From NCBI RefSeq assembly GCF_015207395.1, contig NZ_JADEWX010000040.1:1-39014 (forward strand): 39,014 nucleotides of DNA. The letters run 5' to 3'. The stretch comes from Nodosilinea sp. LEGE 07088 (GTDB lineage: Bacteria > Cyanobacteriota > Cyanobacteriia > Phormidesmidales > Phormidesmidaceae). The translations under genes and the position numbers were made by a program. Positions 31,636 to 39,014 of the stretch are shown in pieces; position 1 is the stretch's first letter, and each line of letters starts with the position of its first letter. The notes beneath the pieces were generated by a model. That model saw only the letters and a program-made list of their open reading frames with translations. It was not told the DNA's origin and did not search any database.

Positions 31636-32424
31636 TCAGCGTAAATAGGCTGTCAACAGACTATAGCCCTGGGGGTTGAGATGCAGGCCATCGGTGGTGA
31701 GATCGGCCCGCAGTAAGCCCTGGCGATCGCTAAAGGCTGTCTGGAGATCAATAAACTCTACGCCGCGGCGACGCACGGCGATCGCCAACTGCCCATTTAC
31801 CTGCCTGACCATTGGCGTTGGCACCGAGGGCCATCGAGTGGGCAAAATCGACAGCATCACAATGCGCGTCTGGGGATGCTGCATCCGCAACCGCTGGGCG
31901 ATCAGCTCCAGGTTCGAAACCACAATGGCGGGGGCGGCGCCGTGCTTGAGGTCGTTGACCCCGGCCATTACATAGATCACATTGGGCCTGATCTGGGAGA
32001 AGTAATGCAGCCGTTGCACCATATATGCCGTGGTTTCTCCCGAAATACTCTGGTTCAGCCAGAGGCGATCGCTGGGTAGCGTCTCCTGCGGTAGCCAGAG
32101 ATAGAGCGAGTCACCCACCAGCACCGTCAGGGGGCTTTGCCCCTGCTGAGCGGTCATCATAGCGGCTTCGTGGGCGAGCAGAGTTTGCCACTGTTCATAG
32201 GTGGGCTGCTGCCAGGTGGCCTGCCACTGGTTGGCAAAGGTGCCCGGTAGAATACGGCTATACAGCTGCCCGGCCCGCAGACTGGCCACCCGCTGTACAT
32301 AGAGTTGGCCACCGGTGCGAGGGCGGAGCATGCCTAGGTCAGGGGCATTGGCACCACGGGCATCGTTTGCCGTCACCATGACACTCAAGCAGCCCAAGAG
32401 CAGCAACCGTGCCCAACGATTCAT
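31636..32424 (-). CDS. Exported SGNH/GDSL-family hydrolase
   Basis: A 262-aa hydrolase. The family blocks are VLVGDSLYLWLP (block I, catalytic Ser), NQSISGETT (block II Gly), YVMAGVNDLKHG (block III Asn) and TTDGLHLNPQGY (block V, catalytic Asp and His). Substrates in the family are esters of lipids, sugars or cell wall; here unknown. The N terminus MNRWARLLLLGCLSVMVTA is a signal sequence; LLGC fits a lipobox, but the hydrophobic core before it is short, so cleavage by signal peptidase I further on is equally possible. It lies 242 bp upstream of sqdB on the same strand. Confidence 0.87.
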   Translation of the reverse strand: MNRWARLLLLGCLSVMVTANDARGANAPDLGMLRPRTGGQLYVQRVASLRAGQLYSRILPGTFANQWQATWQQPTYEQWQTLLAHEAAMMTAQQGQSPLTVLVGDSLYLWLPQETLPSDRLWLNQSISGETTAYMVQRLHYFSQIRPNVIYVMAGVNDLKHGAAPAIVVSNLELIAQRLRMQHPQTRIVMLSILPTRWPSVPTPMVRQVNGQLAIAVRRRGVEFIDLQTAFSDRQGLLRADLTTDGLHLNPQGYSLLTAYLR

Positions 32425-32533
32425 GACCCGTTACCCATTGTGTTGACTCCAATCCGCCATAGCATAGCGACAAATTAAGCTGCGTCAACACCTGGTTTGT
32501 CGTTAGTGTGGTGCGGTTTGCGCCTAGGGCCAG

Positions 32534-33223
32534 TTAGGGGGTCTCGGCGAGGGGCGCGATGCAGTCTGGCAGATCGTTTTGGGGCTTATTCACCAGGGTT
32601 GAGACCGGGTAGCGCTCCATTGCTCCAGAGTCATAGGGCCGCAGCATCGCCTGGAGCACCTGGGGCTGGTCGTAGCCCGGATCGAGCCAGGGGGCGTAAT
32701 CTTCAGGGGCCAAAATCACCGGCATGCGGTTGTGGATAGGTGCCATCAGCTCGTTGGCGGCGGTGGTCAGAATGGTGCAGGTTTCTAGCTCGCCGCCGCT
32801 AACAGGGTCGCTCCAGTGCTCCCACAGTCCGGCAAAGGCAAAGGGCTGGTGACCGTTGAGAAAAATGTAGTAGGGCTGCTTGGTTTTACGGTTAGCCTGC
32901 GCCTGCCATTCGTAAAACCCATCGGCCAAGATCAAGCAGCGACGGCGCTTAAAGGCCGCCCGAAAGGATGGCTTTTCGGCTACGGTCTCGGCCCGGGCGT
33001 TGATCAGTCGCTGACCGATGGTGGGATCTTTGGCCCAGCTGGGAATCAGCCCCCACAGCCGAAAGTCAACCTGAGGTGTTGGGGCTGCGGGGGTGGTCAC
33101 GATCGCGGCTAGGGGCTGGCTGGGCGCAATATTGTAGCGAGGGAAGACCGGCGGAACAGCCTGGAGTTGAAAGACCTCGGCCAAGGTTTCCCCGGTTTGA
33201 TTGAGGCTGAACCGTCCACACAT
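32534..33223 (-). CDS. SOS response-associated peptidase (YedK/HMCES family)
   Basis: A 229-aa SRAP domain protein. These proteins crosslink to abasic sites in single-stranded DNA through the N-terminal cysteine, protecting them from cleavage. Cys2 (MCGRFSL) becomes the N-terminal residue after Met removal; RYNIAPSQP, WGLIPSWA, INARAET (Asn75), ADGFYEWQ (Glu105) and APIHNRMPV (His164) complete the active site. Full length. The family is often SOS-regulated, but I see no clear cyanobacterial LexA box upstream. It is in a row of minus-strand genes with gaps of about 70-110 bp. Confidence 0.95.
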   Translation of the reverse strand: MCGRFSLNQTGETLAEVFQLQAVPPVFPRYNIAPSQPLAAIVTTPAAPTPQVDFRLWGLIPSWAKDPTIGQRLINARAETVAEKPSFRAAFKRRRCLILADGFYEWQAQANRKTKQPYYIFLNGHQPFAFAGLWEHWSDPVSGGELETCTILTTAANELMAPIHNRMPVILAPEDYAPWLDPGYDQPQVLQAMLRPYDSGAMERYPVSTLVNKPQNDLPDCIAPLAETP

Positions 33224-33293
33224 AGCTCGTTTTCCCTGGTCAATAGAACTATTGTATCAAGGCCAGGGTAGGAGGATAGGGGCCTGGGATGGG

Positions 33294-34466
33294 CTACAGG
33301 GTCAGGCGCAACAGAATCAGCTGGGTGGTGCGATCGCCGTCGAAGTTGTTGTCGCTCACCAGCAGCAGACTCTGGCTACCGTCGGGTAGGCGCGGGCCCA
33401 GGGTCATGCCTTCGAGGTTATCAACGGCCAAAGGAGTATCGTCAAAATTGAGCACCAGCTGTTTGCGAATGGGGGAGATACCCGACACATCCCCTGCCAG
33501 GCTGACGATTGCGGAAATATCTGTCGCCCCCCCGGTGGCGAGCTGAAACAGTTTCACCTGCACCCCGCGCAGGCCAAAGGCGCGCTCTAGGGCCAAAAAG
33601 TGGCCGCCAGGGTCAATCGACAGCATATCGGTCAGGCCGTTGGCCACGGCTCCCGTGGGTTCTAAATCGAGGGGGTAGCGGTGCTCGGCAATCAGCGTAG
33701 TCTGGTCGTCGCCAATCAGGTAGTGCAAAAAGCGAGTGTTGAGGGGCTGGCTGGGGTCATCAATGTAGTCCTGCACTAGGGCCGATTCAGTGGCGACAAA
33801 TAGCCGAAAGGGTTCGGTCATGCCTGCGCCGCTGGATGACCCGGTGACCGTCAGGGCTTCTAGGCTGAGGTTATTTTGTACGCCTCGGGTGGGGCTGTCG
33901 GGGGCGTCGGGTAAATAGCGCTCGGGCAGGGGCAACGTGTTGAGAATCTGACCTGTCTGGCGGTCAAACTCGCCGATAAACGGGGGAGCATTTTGCCGCA
34001 CATCTCCCTCGCTGCTGACAAATAGCGTATCGCGGGGTGAGAGGGCGATGCCTTCGGGGTCAATGCTGCCATTGGGGTAGGGATTGCCCTCAGCATCTAG
34101 TAAAGGGGTGAAACCCTCAAGGGTGACGGCGTCAAACTGGGGCTGACCAGCGCCGTCGATCCCAATTGCTAGAGTCAGGGTGTAAAAGCGGGCTGGCCCA
34201 AACCGACCCCGGTCATCAGAGAGGGCGTAGAGTCGGTCGCGGGGGCGATCGTAGGCCAGGGCCGACAGCCCGCCCACGGTAGTGCCTTCAAACTCCTGGG
34301 GAGGTAGGTTATAGACATCGAGTAGATCCACCGTGATCGGCAAAAACAGGCGGTCTTCGGCCTTAATCTGAGGGATAGCACAGCTGGCTAGGGCCAGAAT
34401 GAGCACCACAGCTAGCGATCGCCCCCATATCCATATCCATCGCCTATCGCCCCACCAATCTGTCAT
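33294..34466 (-). CDS. Esterase-like / phytase-like lipoprotein (beta-propeller)
   Basis: About 390 aa. The family (PF13449, esterase-like activity of phytase) is recognised by LSALAYDRPRDRLYALSDDR, GSIDPEGIALSPRDTLFVSS, GVQNNLSLEALT and the closing NLEGMTLGPRLPDGSQSLLL then VSDNN. These form a six-bladed propeller that binds metal with acidic residues. The N terminus is a lipoprotein signal: basic start, hydrophobic AVVLILALASC with a good lipobox (L-A-S-C). It is thus probably attached to a membrane outside the cytoplasm. Whether it hydrolyses phytate or other phosphoesters is unknown. The start at 34466 (MTDWWGDRR) is preferred; 34490 is possible. Confidence 0.85.
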   Translation of the reverse strand: MTDWWGDRRWIWIWGRSLAVVLILALASCAIPQIKAEDRLFLPITVDLLDVYNLPPQEFEGTTVGGLSALAYDRPRDRLYALSDDRGRFGPARFYTLTLAIGIDGAGQPQFDAVTLEGFTPLLDAEGNPYPNGSIDPEGIALSPRDTLFVSSEGDVRQNAPPFIGEFDRQTGQILNTLPLPERYLPDAPDSPTRGVQNNLSLEALTVTGSSSGAGMTEPFRLFVATESALVQDYIDDPSQPLNTRFLHYLIGDDQTTLIAEHRYPLDLEPTGAVANGLTDMLSIDPGGHFLALERAFGLRGVQVKLFQLATGGATDISAIVSLAGDVSGISPIRKQLVLNFDDTPLAVDNLEGMTLGPRLPDGSQSLLLVSDNNFDGDRTTQLILLRLTL

Positions 34467-34636
34467 ATGCCCCCATCCATCGGCCAGCATCCTCTAGGAT
34501 AGGCCAAGGTTGTGTCCTCTAATTGGTTGGGGGTTACCTTCGCGCTCATGAGCGTTGACCTGGCTAGCCCAGCCGCTTGCTCCAAGCCGATCGCCTCAGA
34601 CGCCAGACTAGTCAATTACAATCTTGCTGTTACGGC

Positions 34637-35050
34637 TCAGGTCTTCTCCACAGTCAGCCCCACTTCTTGGCCGTAGGAGAGCTCTAGAGTATGACCGTCA
34701 GGATCACGCAAAAAGGCCCAATAGCCAATCGGGTAGCCAGAGTCCTGGGGGCCCTGAATTAAGCACCCTTCTCGGCGGGCGCGATCGCACAGTGCATCCA
34801 TGGTCTCGCGGCTTTCGCAGCCGACGCCCAGGTGAGCCATTGGAGCCAGAATAGGCTGCACCGTGGCTTGCTCAAGCAGCACGATCGCAAAGGGGCGCGT
34901 GTGATCTGACAACCAGACCACCTGAGCGCCAGTTTCTGCATCGACTCGCCGATGAATCACTACCATAGCCGCATAAACAGCATAGAAGTCAATGCTCTGC
35001 TCTACGTCGGCAACGGGTAAGGCAACGTGGGTGAGTCCAAGGTCAACCAT
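34637..35050 (-). CDS. VOC family (glyoxalase/dioxygenase-like) protein
   Basis: A 137-aa vicinal-oxygen-chelate protein. It shows the two beta-alpha-beta-beta-beta units of the fold: LTHVALPVADVEQSIDFYA and MAHLGVGCESRETMDAL, ending with FLRDPDGHTLELSYGQ. Metal-binding positions His8, the His of AHLGV and the Glu of LELSYG are present. The reaction is unknown (glyoxalase I, dioxygenase or resistance-type members share the fold). I chose the ATG at 35050, which has a strong GGGAGGT ribosome-binding sequence; the 53 codons upstream overlap gyrA in another frame. It starts 19 bp after the gyrA stop and is probably cotranscribed with it. Confidence 0.88.
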   Translation of the reverse strand: MVDLGLTHVALPVADVEQSIDFYAVYAAMVVIHRRVDAETGAQVVWLSDHTRPFAIVLLEQATVQPILAPMAHLGVGCESRETMDALCDRARREGCLIQGPQDSGYPIGYWAFLRDPDGHTLELSYGQEVGLTVEKT

Positions 35051-35069
35051 GGTGTTACCTCCCAAGACT

Positions 35070-37694
35070 TTATTCTTCCTCAGCAGATGCTTCGGCAGAT
35101 ACCTCTGGAGCCCCATCGACGCCTTCCTCAGCGGTGGCTTCGTCTTCAGTCTCATCGTCTTCCTGCAGGGCTGGGGGGACAACGGCGACGGCGGCGATCG
35201 CATCGTCATTATCCAGCCGTTGTAAACGCACTCCAGTTGCAGGCCGCGACTGAATCGAGATATCGTTCACCCGCTGGCGAATAATGATGCCCCGGTTGGT
35301 CACCAACATCAGCTCATCGCCCTCGCCCACGACCAACAGTGCCGCCAGGGTGTCGTCGTCGCTGCGAAATTTAATTGCCATCAGGCCCAGACCAGCCCGG
35401 TTTTGTAGCCGGAATTTGGCCACCGGCACCCGCTTACCCAGGCCCGTGGCCGTAATCACCAGCACCCAGGGGCCCCCCTCAGTGCCGCTAGTTACGTTTT
35501 CCTCGTCGTCGTCATCGTCACTGGCCTCGGTGGCCTGCACTACCGCTTCCACCACCTGGCTGGGCAAAATATCCATGCTGATCAGCTCGTCCCCGTCCCG
35601 TAGATTCATCGACCGCACCCCCCGGGTGGGCCGACCGAGGGGCCGCAGCTGATCGTCGTCGGCCTTGAAGTGAATGGTCATGCCTCGGCGCGACCCGATC
35701 AAAATACTGTCGGTGTTGCGGGCCAGGCGCACCCACTTGAGCTGATCGCCCTCTTCCAGAGAAATGGCAATCAAACCATTGGTGCGAATGTTGCTGAAGG
35801 CCGAGAGGGCGGTTTTCTTGACAAAGCCACCTTGGGTCAGCATCACCAGGTAGTCTTCATCGGTAAACTCCCGCACCGCCAGCACCGAGGTAATCGCCTC
35901 TTCTTTGGGAATGGGCAGCATCTGCACAATGGGCGTCCCCCGCGATGCCCGGGAGCCCTCGGCAATTTGGTAGGCCCGCAGGGCGTAGGTGACGCCGCGA
36001 TCGCTAAAGAACAGCAGGTAGTCGTGGGTGTAGCAGGTAATGAAGTGCTGCACCCCATCGTCTTCCTTCATCTTGGCCCCGGCCTTGCCCCGGGTAGCGC
36101 GACTCTGGGCCTCAAAGGTAGCCACGGGCATGCGCTTGATATAGCCCTGGTCGGTGACCAGAATTACCACCTGCTCGTTGGCAATCAGCGAAATGTCGGT
36201 GAGCTCCCCATCGTCCATTTCGATCACGGTGCGGCGGGGGTCGTCATGTTTGGCCTTGAGCTCGCCCAGCTCGGTAGTGATGATGTCGAGAATGCGCTCG
36301 CGGCGGGCCAAAATGTCTTGCAGGTCGGTGATCTTAGCCACCAGCTCTTCGTGCTCCTGCTGGATCTTGTCAGCCTCCAGGGCCGTGAGGCGACGCAGCT
36401 GCATTTGCAGAATGGCATCGGCCTGCAAGTCCGACAGACTGTAGGTAGCCATCAGCTCCTGCTTGGCAGTGGGGGTGTCGGCGGCCCCCCGAATCAGGGC
36501 GATGATCGCATCGAGATTTGCCAGGGCAATCAGGTAGCCCTGAAGAATGTGATCTTTCTCCTCAGCCCGGCGCAGCTCGTACCGGGTGCGGCGAATGATA
36601 GTTTCTTCGCGAAACTCTAGAAACACCTCCAGCATGCGCTTGAGGCCCAGCAGCTGGGGTTCGCCGTTGACCAGGGCCAGCATGTTAACGCCGAAGTTAT
36701 TTTGCAGCGGCGTCTGCTTGTAGAGGTTGTTGAGCACGACGCGGGGGTAGGCATCGCGCTTGAGCTCGATGACGATGCGCATGCCGTCGCGATCGCTCTC
36801 GTCGCGAATATCGGAAATGCCCTCCAGGCGGCGCTCGTTCACCATTTCGGCAATGCGCTCGATCATGCCCGCTTTGTTGGTTTGGTAGGGCAGCTCGGTG
36901 ATGATGATGGCTTCGCGATCGGGGCGACCTCGGTGCTCAATCGTTTCCATGCTGGCGACGCCACGCATAGTCACCGACCCGCGCCCAGTCATATAGGCGT
37001 CGCGAATGCCGCTGCGGCCCAGAATCTGCCCGCCCGTGGGGAAGTCGGGGCCAGGAATCAGCTCCATCAGCTCGGCGGTAGAGATCTCGGGGTTGTTAAT
37101 CAGGGCGATTACGCCGTCGATCAGCTCGCCCGGATTGTGGGGGGGAATATTGGTGGCCATGCCCACGGCAATGCCCGAGGAACCGTTGAGCAACAGCTGG
37201 GGTAGCCGCGACGGCATTACCACTGGCTCCTGCTGGGAACCGTCAAAGTTGTCGGCAAAATCGACCGTTTCTGACTCGATGTCTTGCAGCAGCGAGTCGC
37301 TGGTCAGCGATTGCAGGCGACACTCGGTGTATCGCATCGCTGCCGGGGGGTCGTTGTCGATGGAGCCAAAGTTGCCGTGGCCGTTGATTAACGGCGATCG
37401 CATGGAAAAGTCTTGGGCCATACGCACCAGGGCGTCGTACACCGCCGTGTCACCGTGGGGGTGGTACTTACCCAGCACTTCTCCAACTACACGGGCGCAT
37501 TTCCGAAAGGGGCGATCGGCAGCCAACCCCAGCTCGTGCATGGCGTAGAGGATACGACGATGCACTGGCTTGAGCCCGTCCCTCGCATCTGGCAGCGCCC
37601 GACCCACAATCACGCTCATGGCGTATTCCAGGTAAGAGCGAGACATTTCGTTGCGCAGATCGGTGGGGACAATGCGCTCTTCTGGGGTTGCCAT
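35070..37694 (-). CDS. gyrA: DNA gyrase subunit A
   Basis: An 874-aa type IIA topoisomerase A subunit; with GyrB it introduces negative supercoils. The breakage-reunion domain includes [33 protein letters not shown] (quinolone-resistance region, Thr83 and Asp87 in E. coli numbering) and [10 protein letters not shown] with catalytic Tyr122, then [18 protein letters not shown]. The C-terminal beta-pinwheel (from about 510) has the GyrA-box position as [10 protein letters not shown], a variant of QRRGGKG I associate with cyanobacterial GyrA. The last 40 residues are very acidic ([14 protein letters not shown]), as in many GyrA tails. The divergent neighbour is the deacetylase gene. A ParC-like paralogue is the alternative name. 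Confidence 0.95.
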   Translation of the reverse strand: MATPEERIVPTDLRNEMSRSYLEYAMSVIVGRALPDARDGLKPVHRRILYAMHELGLAADRPFRKCARVVGEVLGKYHPHGDTAVYDALVRMAQDFSMRSPLINGHGNFGSIDNDPPAAMRYTECRLQSLTSDSLLQDIESETVDFADNFDGSQQEPVVMPSRLPQLLLNGSSGIAVGMATNIPPHNPGELIDGVIALINNPEISTAELMELIPGPDFPTGGQILGRSGIRDAYMTGRGSVTMRGVASMETIEHRGRPDREAIIITELPYQTNKAGMIERIAEMVNERRLEGISDIRDESDRDGMRIVIELKRDAYPRVVLNNLYKQTPLQNNFGVNMLALVNGEPQLLGLKRMLEVFLEFREETIIRRTRYELRRAEEKDHILQGYLIALANLDAIIALIRGAADTPTAKQELMATYSLSDLQADAILQMQLRRLTALEADKIQQEHEELVAKITDLQDILARRERILDIITTELGELKAKHDDPRRTVIEMDDGELTDISLIANEQVVILVTDQGYIKRMPVATFEAQSRATRGKAGAKMKEDDGVQHFITCYTHDYLLFFSDRGVTYALRAYQIAEGSRASRGTPIVQMLPIPKEEAITSVLAVREFTDEDYLVMLTQGGFVKKTALSAFSNIRTNGLIAISLEEGDQLKWVRLARNTDSILIGSRRGMTIHFKADDDQLRPLGRPTRGVRSMNLRDGDELISMDILPSQVVEAVVQATEASDDDDDEENVTSGTEGGPWVLVITATGLGKRVPVAKFRLQNRAGLGLMAIKFRSDDDTLAALLVVGEGDELMLVTNRGIIIRQRVNDISIQSRPATGVRLQRLDNDDAIAAVAVVPPALQEDDETEDEATAEEGVDGAPEVSAEASAEEE

Positions 37695-37744
37695 AGACGA
37701 AAAAACTCCGAATTTACGAACGACAAAGCGCTAGTCAGACCCTC

Positions 37745-37758
37745 GCACCGAGCGGTGC
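37745..37758. promoter_or_regulatory. Palindrome in the gyrA leader region
   Basis: GCACCG (37745-37750) and CGGTGC (37753-37758) form a perfect 6-bp inverted repeat 51 bp upstream of the gyrA ATG. On the minus strand a TAAAAT stretch near 37810 may be the -10 region, which would place the palindrome in the transcribed leader. Confidence 0.25.
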
Positions 37759-37940
37759 TGAATAGCGCTTAATCAGGTGGTTTTTTGGTGACTCATACGG
37801 ATTTTATTTTAGCATGAAATCCTGGAGATAAAACCCATGACGCTATGGTAGAACAAGGGGGGTAGGAGCCTTTCACCAGGCCAGTTTGCCGCTCTGAGTT
37901 GGCCCCCCAATTGTGATAGTTCATTTCCCCTGAGTTTGCC

Positions 37941-38885
37941 GTGCACCACGCTTTCACCCAGGCCGATTTCGCCGTTATTTATTCTTCAGAATTCTTGAGC
38001 CATGACACGGGCAGTTTTCATCCCGAAAACGCCGGTCGACTGAGCGCTATTGTCGCGGCTTTGGAGCAGAGTCCCTGGGCCGAGCATTTAGATTGGCGCG
38101 CCCCCACTCCGGCTGACGAACGCGGGGTCGATGCGATCATCGCCCAGTTCCATAACCCTCGCTATATTACCGCTCTGCGCGAGATCACGGCAGCCGGGGG
38201 TGGCCACATCGACGGTGATACCGTAGTCTCTCAGGCCAGCTACGATGTGGCGCGGCTGGCGGTCAGTGCCTGGCTCGATGGGGTCGATTACGTTCGGTCG
38301 ACAGGCCATTCGGCCTTTGTGCTGGCGCGCCCGCCAGGGCACCACGCGGTGCGCGATCGCGGCATGGGGTTTTGTCTGTTTGCCAACGCCGCGATCGCCG
38401 CCCACTACGCCCTCGAACAGCCCGACATCAGCCGCGTCGCCATTCTCGACTGGGATGTACACCACGGCAACGGCACCCAGGCCCTGGTAGAAGATAATGG
38501 GGCGATCGCCTACTGCTCGCTGCACCAGATGCCCGCCTATCCCGGCACCGGCCACCGTCGCGAAACGGGCCTGTACCACAACGTGCTAAATCTTCCTATG
38601 CCCCCCGGCAGCACCAGCCACGACTATCAGAGCCAGTTTGAGCAGGCCGTGATGCCATTTCTCAAAGGGTTCAACCCCGATCTGCTAATTATCAGCGCCG
38701 GGTACGACGCCGCCGCCGCTGACCCCTTGGCTAGCATTAACCTGCACCCCCAAGACTTTGGCCGGTTTACCCGTCTGTGTCTGGGCGTGACCGACAAGAT
38801 TCTGTTTGGGCTCGAAGGCGGCTACGACTACGACGCGCTCAGTCAGTCGGTGTTGGCGACGATCGCGGCGCGGCTAGAGGTGTGA
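37941..38885 (+). CDS. Histone deacetylase-family (class II / acetylpolyamine) amidohydrolase
   Basis: A 314-aa zinc amidohydrolase of the HDAC/AcuC/AphA superfamily. Zinc ligands: Asp172 and His174 (DWDVHHGNG) and Asp261 (SAGYDAAAADPL). The active-site His pair is in RPPGHHAVRDRGMGFC (His134, His135), and the transition-state Tyr is in GLEGGYDYD. The opening YSSEFLSHDTGSFHPENAGR is typical. Bacterial members remove acetyl groups from polyamines, small amides or lysines; the substrate is unknown here. The start is GTG at 37941; no ATG nearby fits, and the family match begins almost at once. It is divergent from gyrA. Confidence 0.93.
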   Translation: MHHAFTQADFAVIYSSEFLSHDTGSFHPENAGRLSAIVAALEQSPWAEHLDWRAPTPADERGVDAIIAQFHNPRYITALREITAAGGGHIDGDTVVSQASYDVARLAVSAWLDGVDYVRSTGHSAFVLARPPGHHAVRDRGMGFCLFANAAIAAHYALEQPDISRVAILDWDVHHGNGTQALVEDNGAIAYCSLHQMPAYPGTGHRRETGLYHNVLNLPMPPGSTSHDYQSQFEQAVMPFLKGFNPDLLIISAGYDAAAADPLASINLHPQDFGRFTRLCLGVTDKILFGLEGGYDYDALSQSVLATIAARLEV

Positions 38886-38892
38886 TAAGTAG

Positions 38893-39014
38893 CTAGGCGC
38901 AATTAAATATAAAACGTTCCAGTGGGTAATCTCCGGTTCTACTACGTGCCTCCATGCCCTCAATGACGGTCATGGCCAGGTCATATTCGTTATCAAACAT
39001 CTGCCCGGCAATCT
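38893..39014 (-). CDS. C-terminal end of an unidentified gene (cut by window edge)
   Basis: The minus strand is open from the right edge to TAG at 38895-38893 and reads IAGQMFDNEYDLAMTVIEGM then EARSRTGDYPLERFIFNCA. Codon composition is consistent with coding sequence. It converges on the deacetylase gene with a gap of only 7 bp. The 40 visible residues do not identify a family. Confidence 0.55.
   Translation of the reverse strand, partial: IAGQMFDNEYDLAMTVIEGMEARSRTGDYPLERFIFNCA

Noticed and set aside
33240-33260. Possible LexA box upstream of the YedK-like gene
   Set aside because: The AGAACTATTGTATC stretch does not fit the cyanobacterial LexA consensus as I remember it.
34543-34554. Palindrome CGCTCATGAGCG upstream of the phytase-like gene
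   Set aside because: Perfect but short and isolated; no supporting promoter elements seen, so not called as a site.
35051-35209. N-terminal extension of the VOC protein to 35209
   Set aside because: Overlaps gyrA in another frame, while the ATG at 35050 has a strong ribosome-binding site and begins the fold exactly.
35670-36620. Long open frame (316 codons) on the plus strand across gyrA
   Set aside because: It is the complement of a high-GC real gene; its translation resembles no protein and has no ribosome-binding site.

Overview
The window is chromosomal DNA of a cyanobacterium. The cyanobacterial octamer GCGATCGC (HIP1) recurs throughout, and the core genes are typical of the group: ndhH, the sulfolipid pair sqdB/sqdX, a cyanobacterial-type gyrA and rsmH. 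The gene mix fits a filamentous Leptolyngbya/Nodosilinea-like lineage, but that assignment is inference. No rRNA, tRNA or CRISPR array was seen.

Layout. 0-2 kb: four same-strand genes around a NafY/NifX-type FeMo-cofactor protein, so the left edge may be the end of a nitrogenase (nif) cluster. 2.2-8.4 kb: a ChaN-like protein, a TIR protein with a C-terminal effector-associated-like domain, a 98-bp foldback element between these two, a cysteine-less rhodanese, a large M1 aminopeptidase with HEAT-like repeats, and a pRiA4b ORF-3-like protein. 8.6-13.7 kb: a probable operon encoding a TPR protein, a J-domain protein without the HPD motif, a GrpE and a short Hsp70 without the helical lid. This set looks like a dedicated, non-housekeeping Hsp70 machine and is the strongest candidate for an undescribed system.

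13.7-22 kb is accessory and decaying. It holds a Uma2 nuclease pseudogene, a tyrosine-recombinase fragment, a GAF-GAF-GGDEF-EAL protein, a saccharopine-dehydrogenase-like protein, a MazEF-type module whose toxin has lost its middle, a second Uma2 pseudogene, a truncated ferredoxin-like gene, a 2OG-Fe(II) oxygenase and nearly 1 kb without a convincing gene.

22-39 kb is mostly core: a GH104 lysozyme-like protein, ndhH, a small membrane protein, a 24-bp minisatellite directly ahead of rsmH, two small hypothetical genes, a UbiH-type monooxygenase, an intact Uma2 protein with a tandem-repeat tail, sqdX and sqdB (with a strong hairpin between them), a GDSL hydrolase, a YedK/HMCES-type peptidase, a phytase-like lipoprotein, a VOC protein, gyrA, an HDAC-family deacetylase and the tail of one more gene at the right edge.

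All calls come from reading the sequence and recalled family features; no database search was run.
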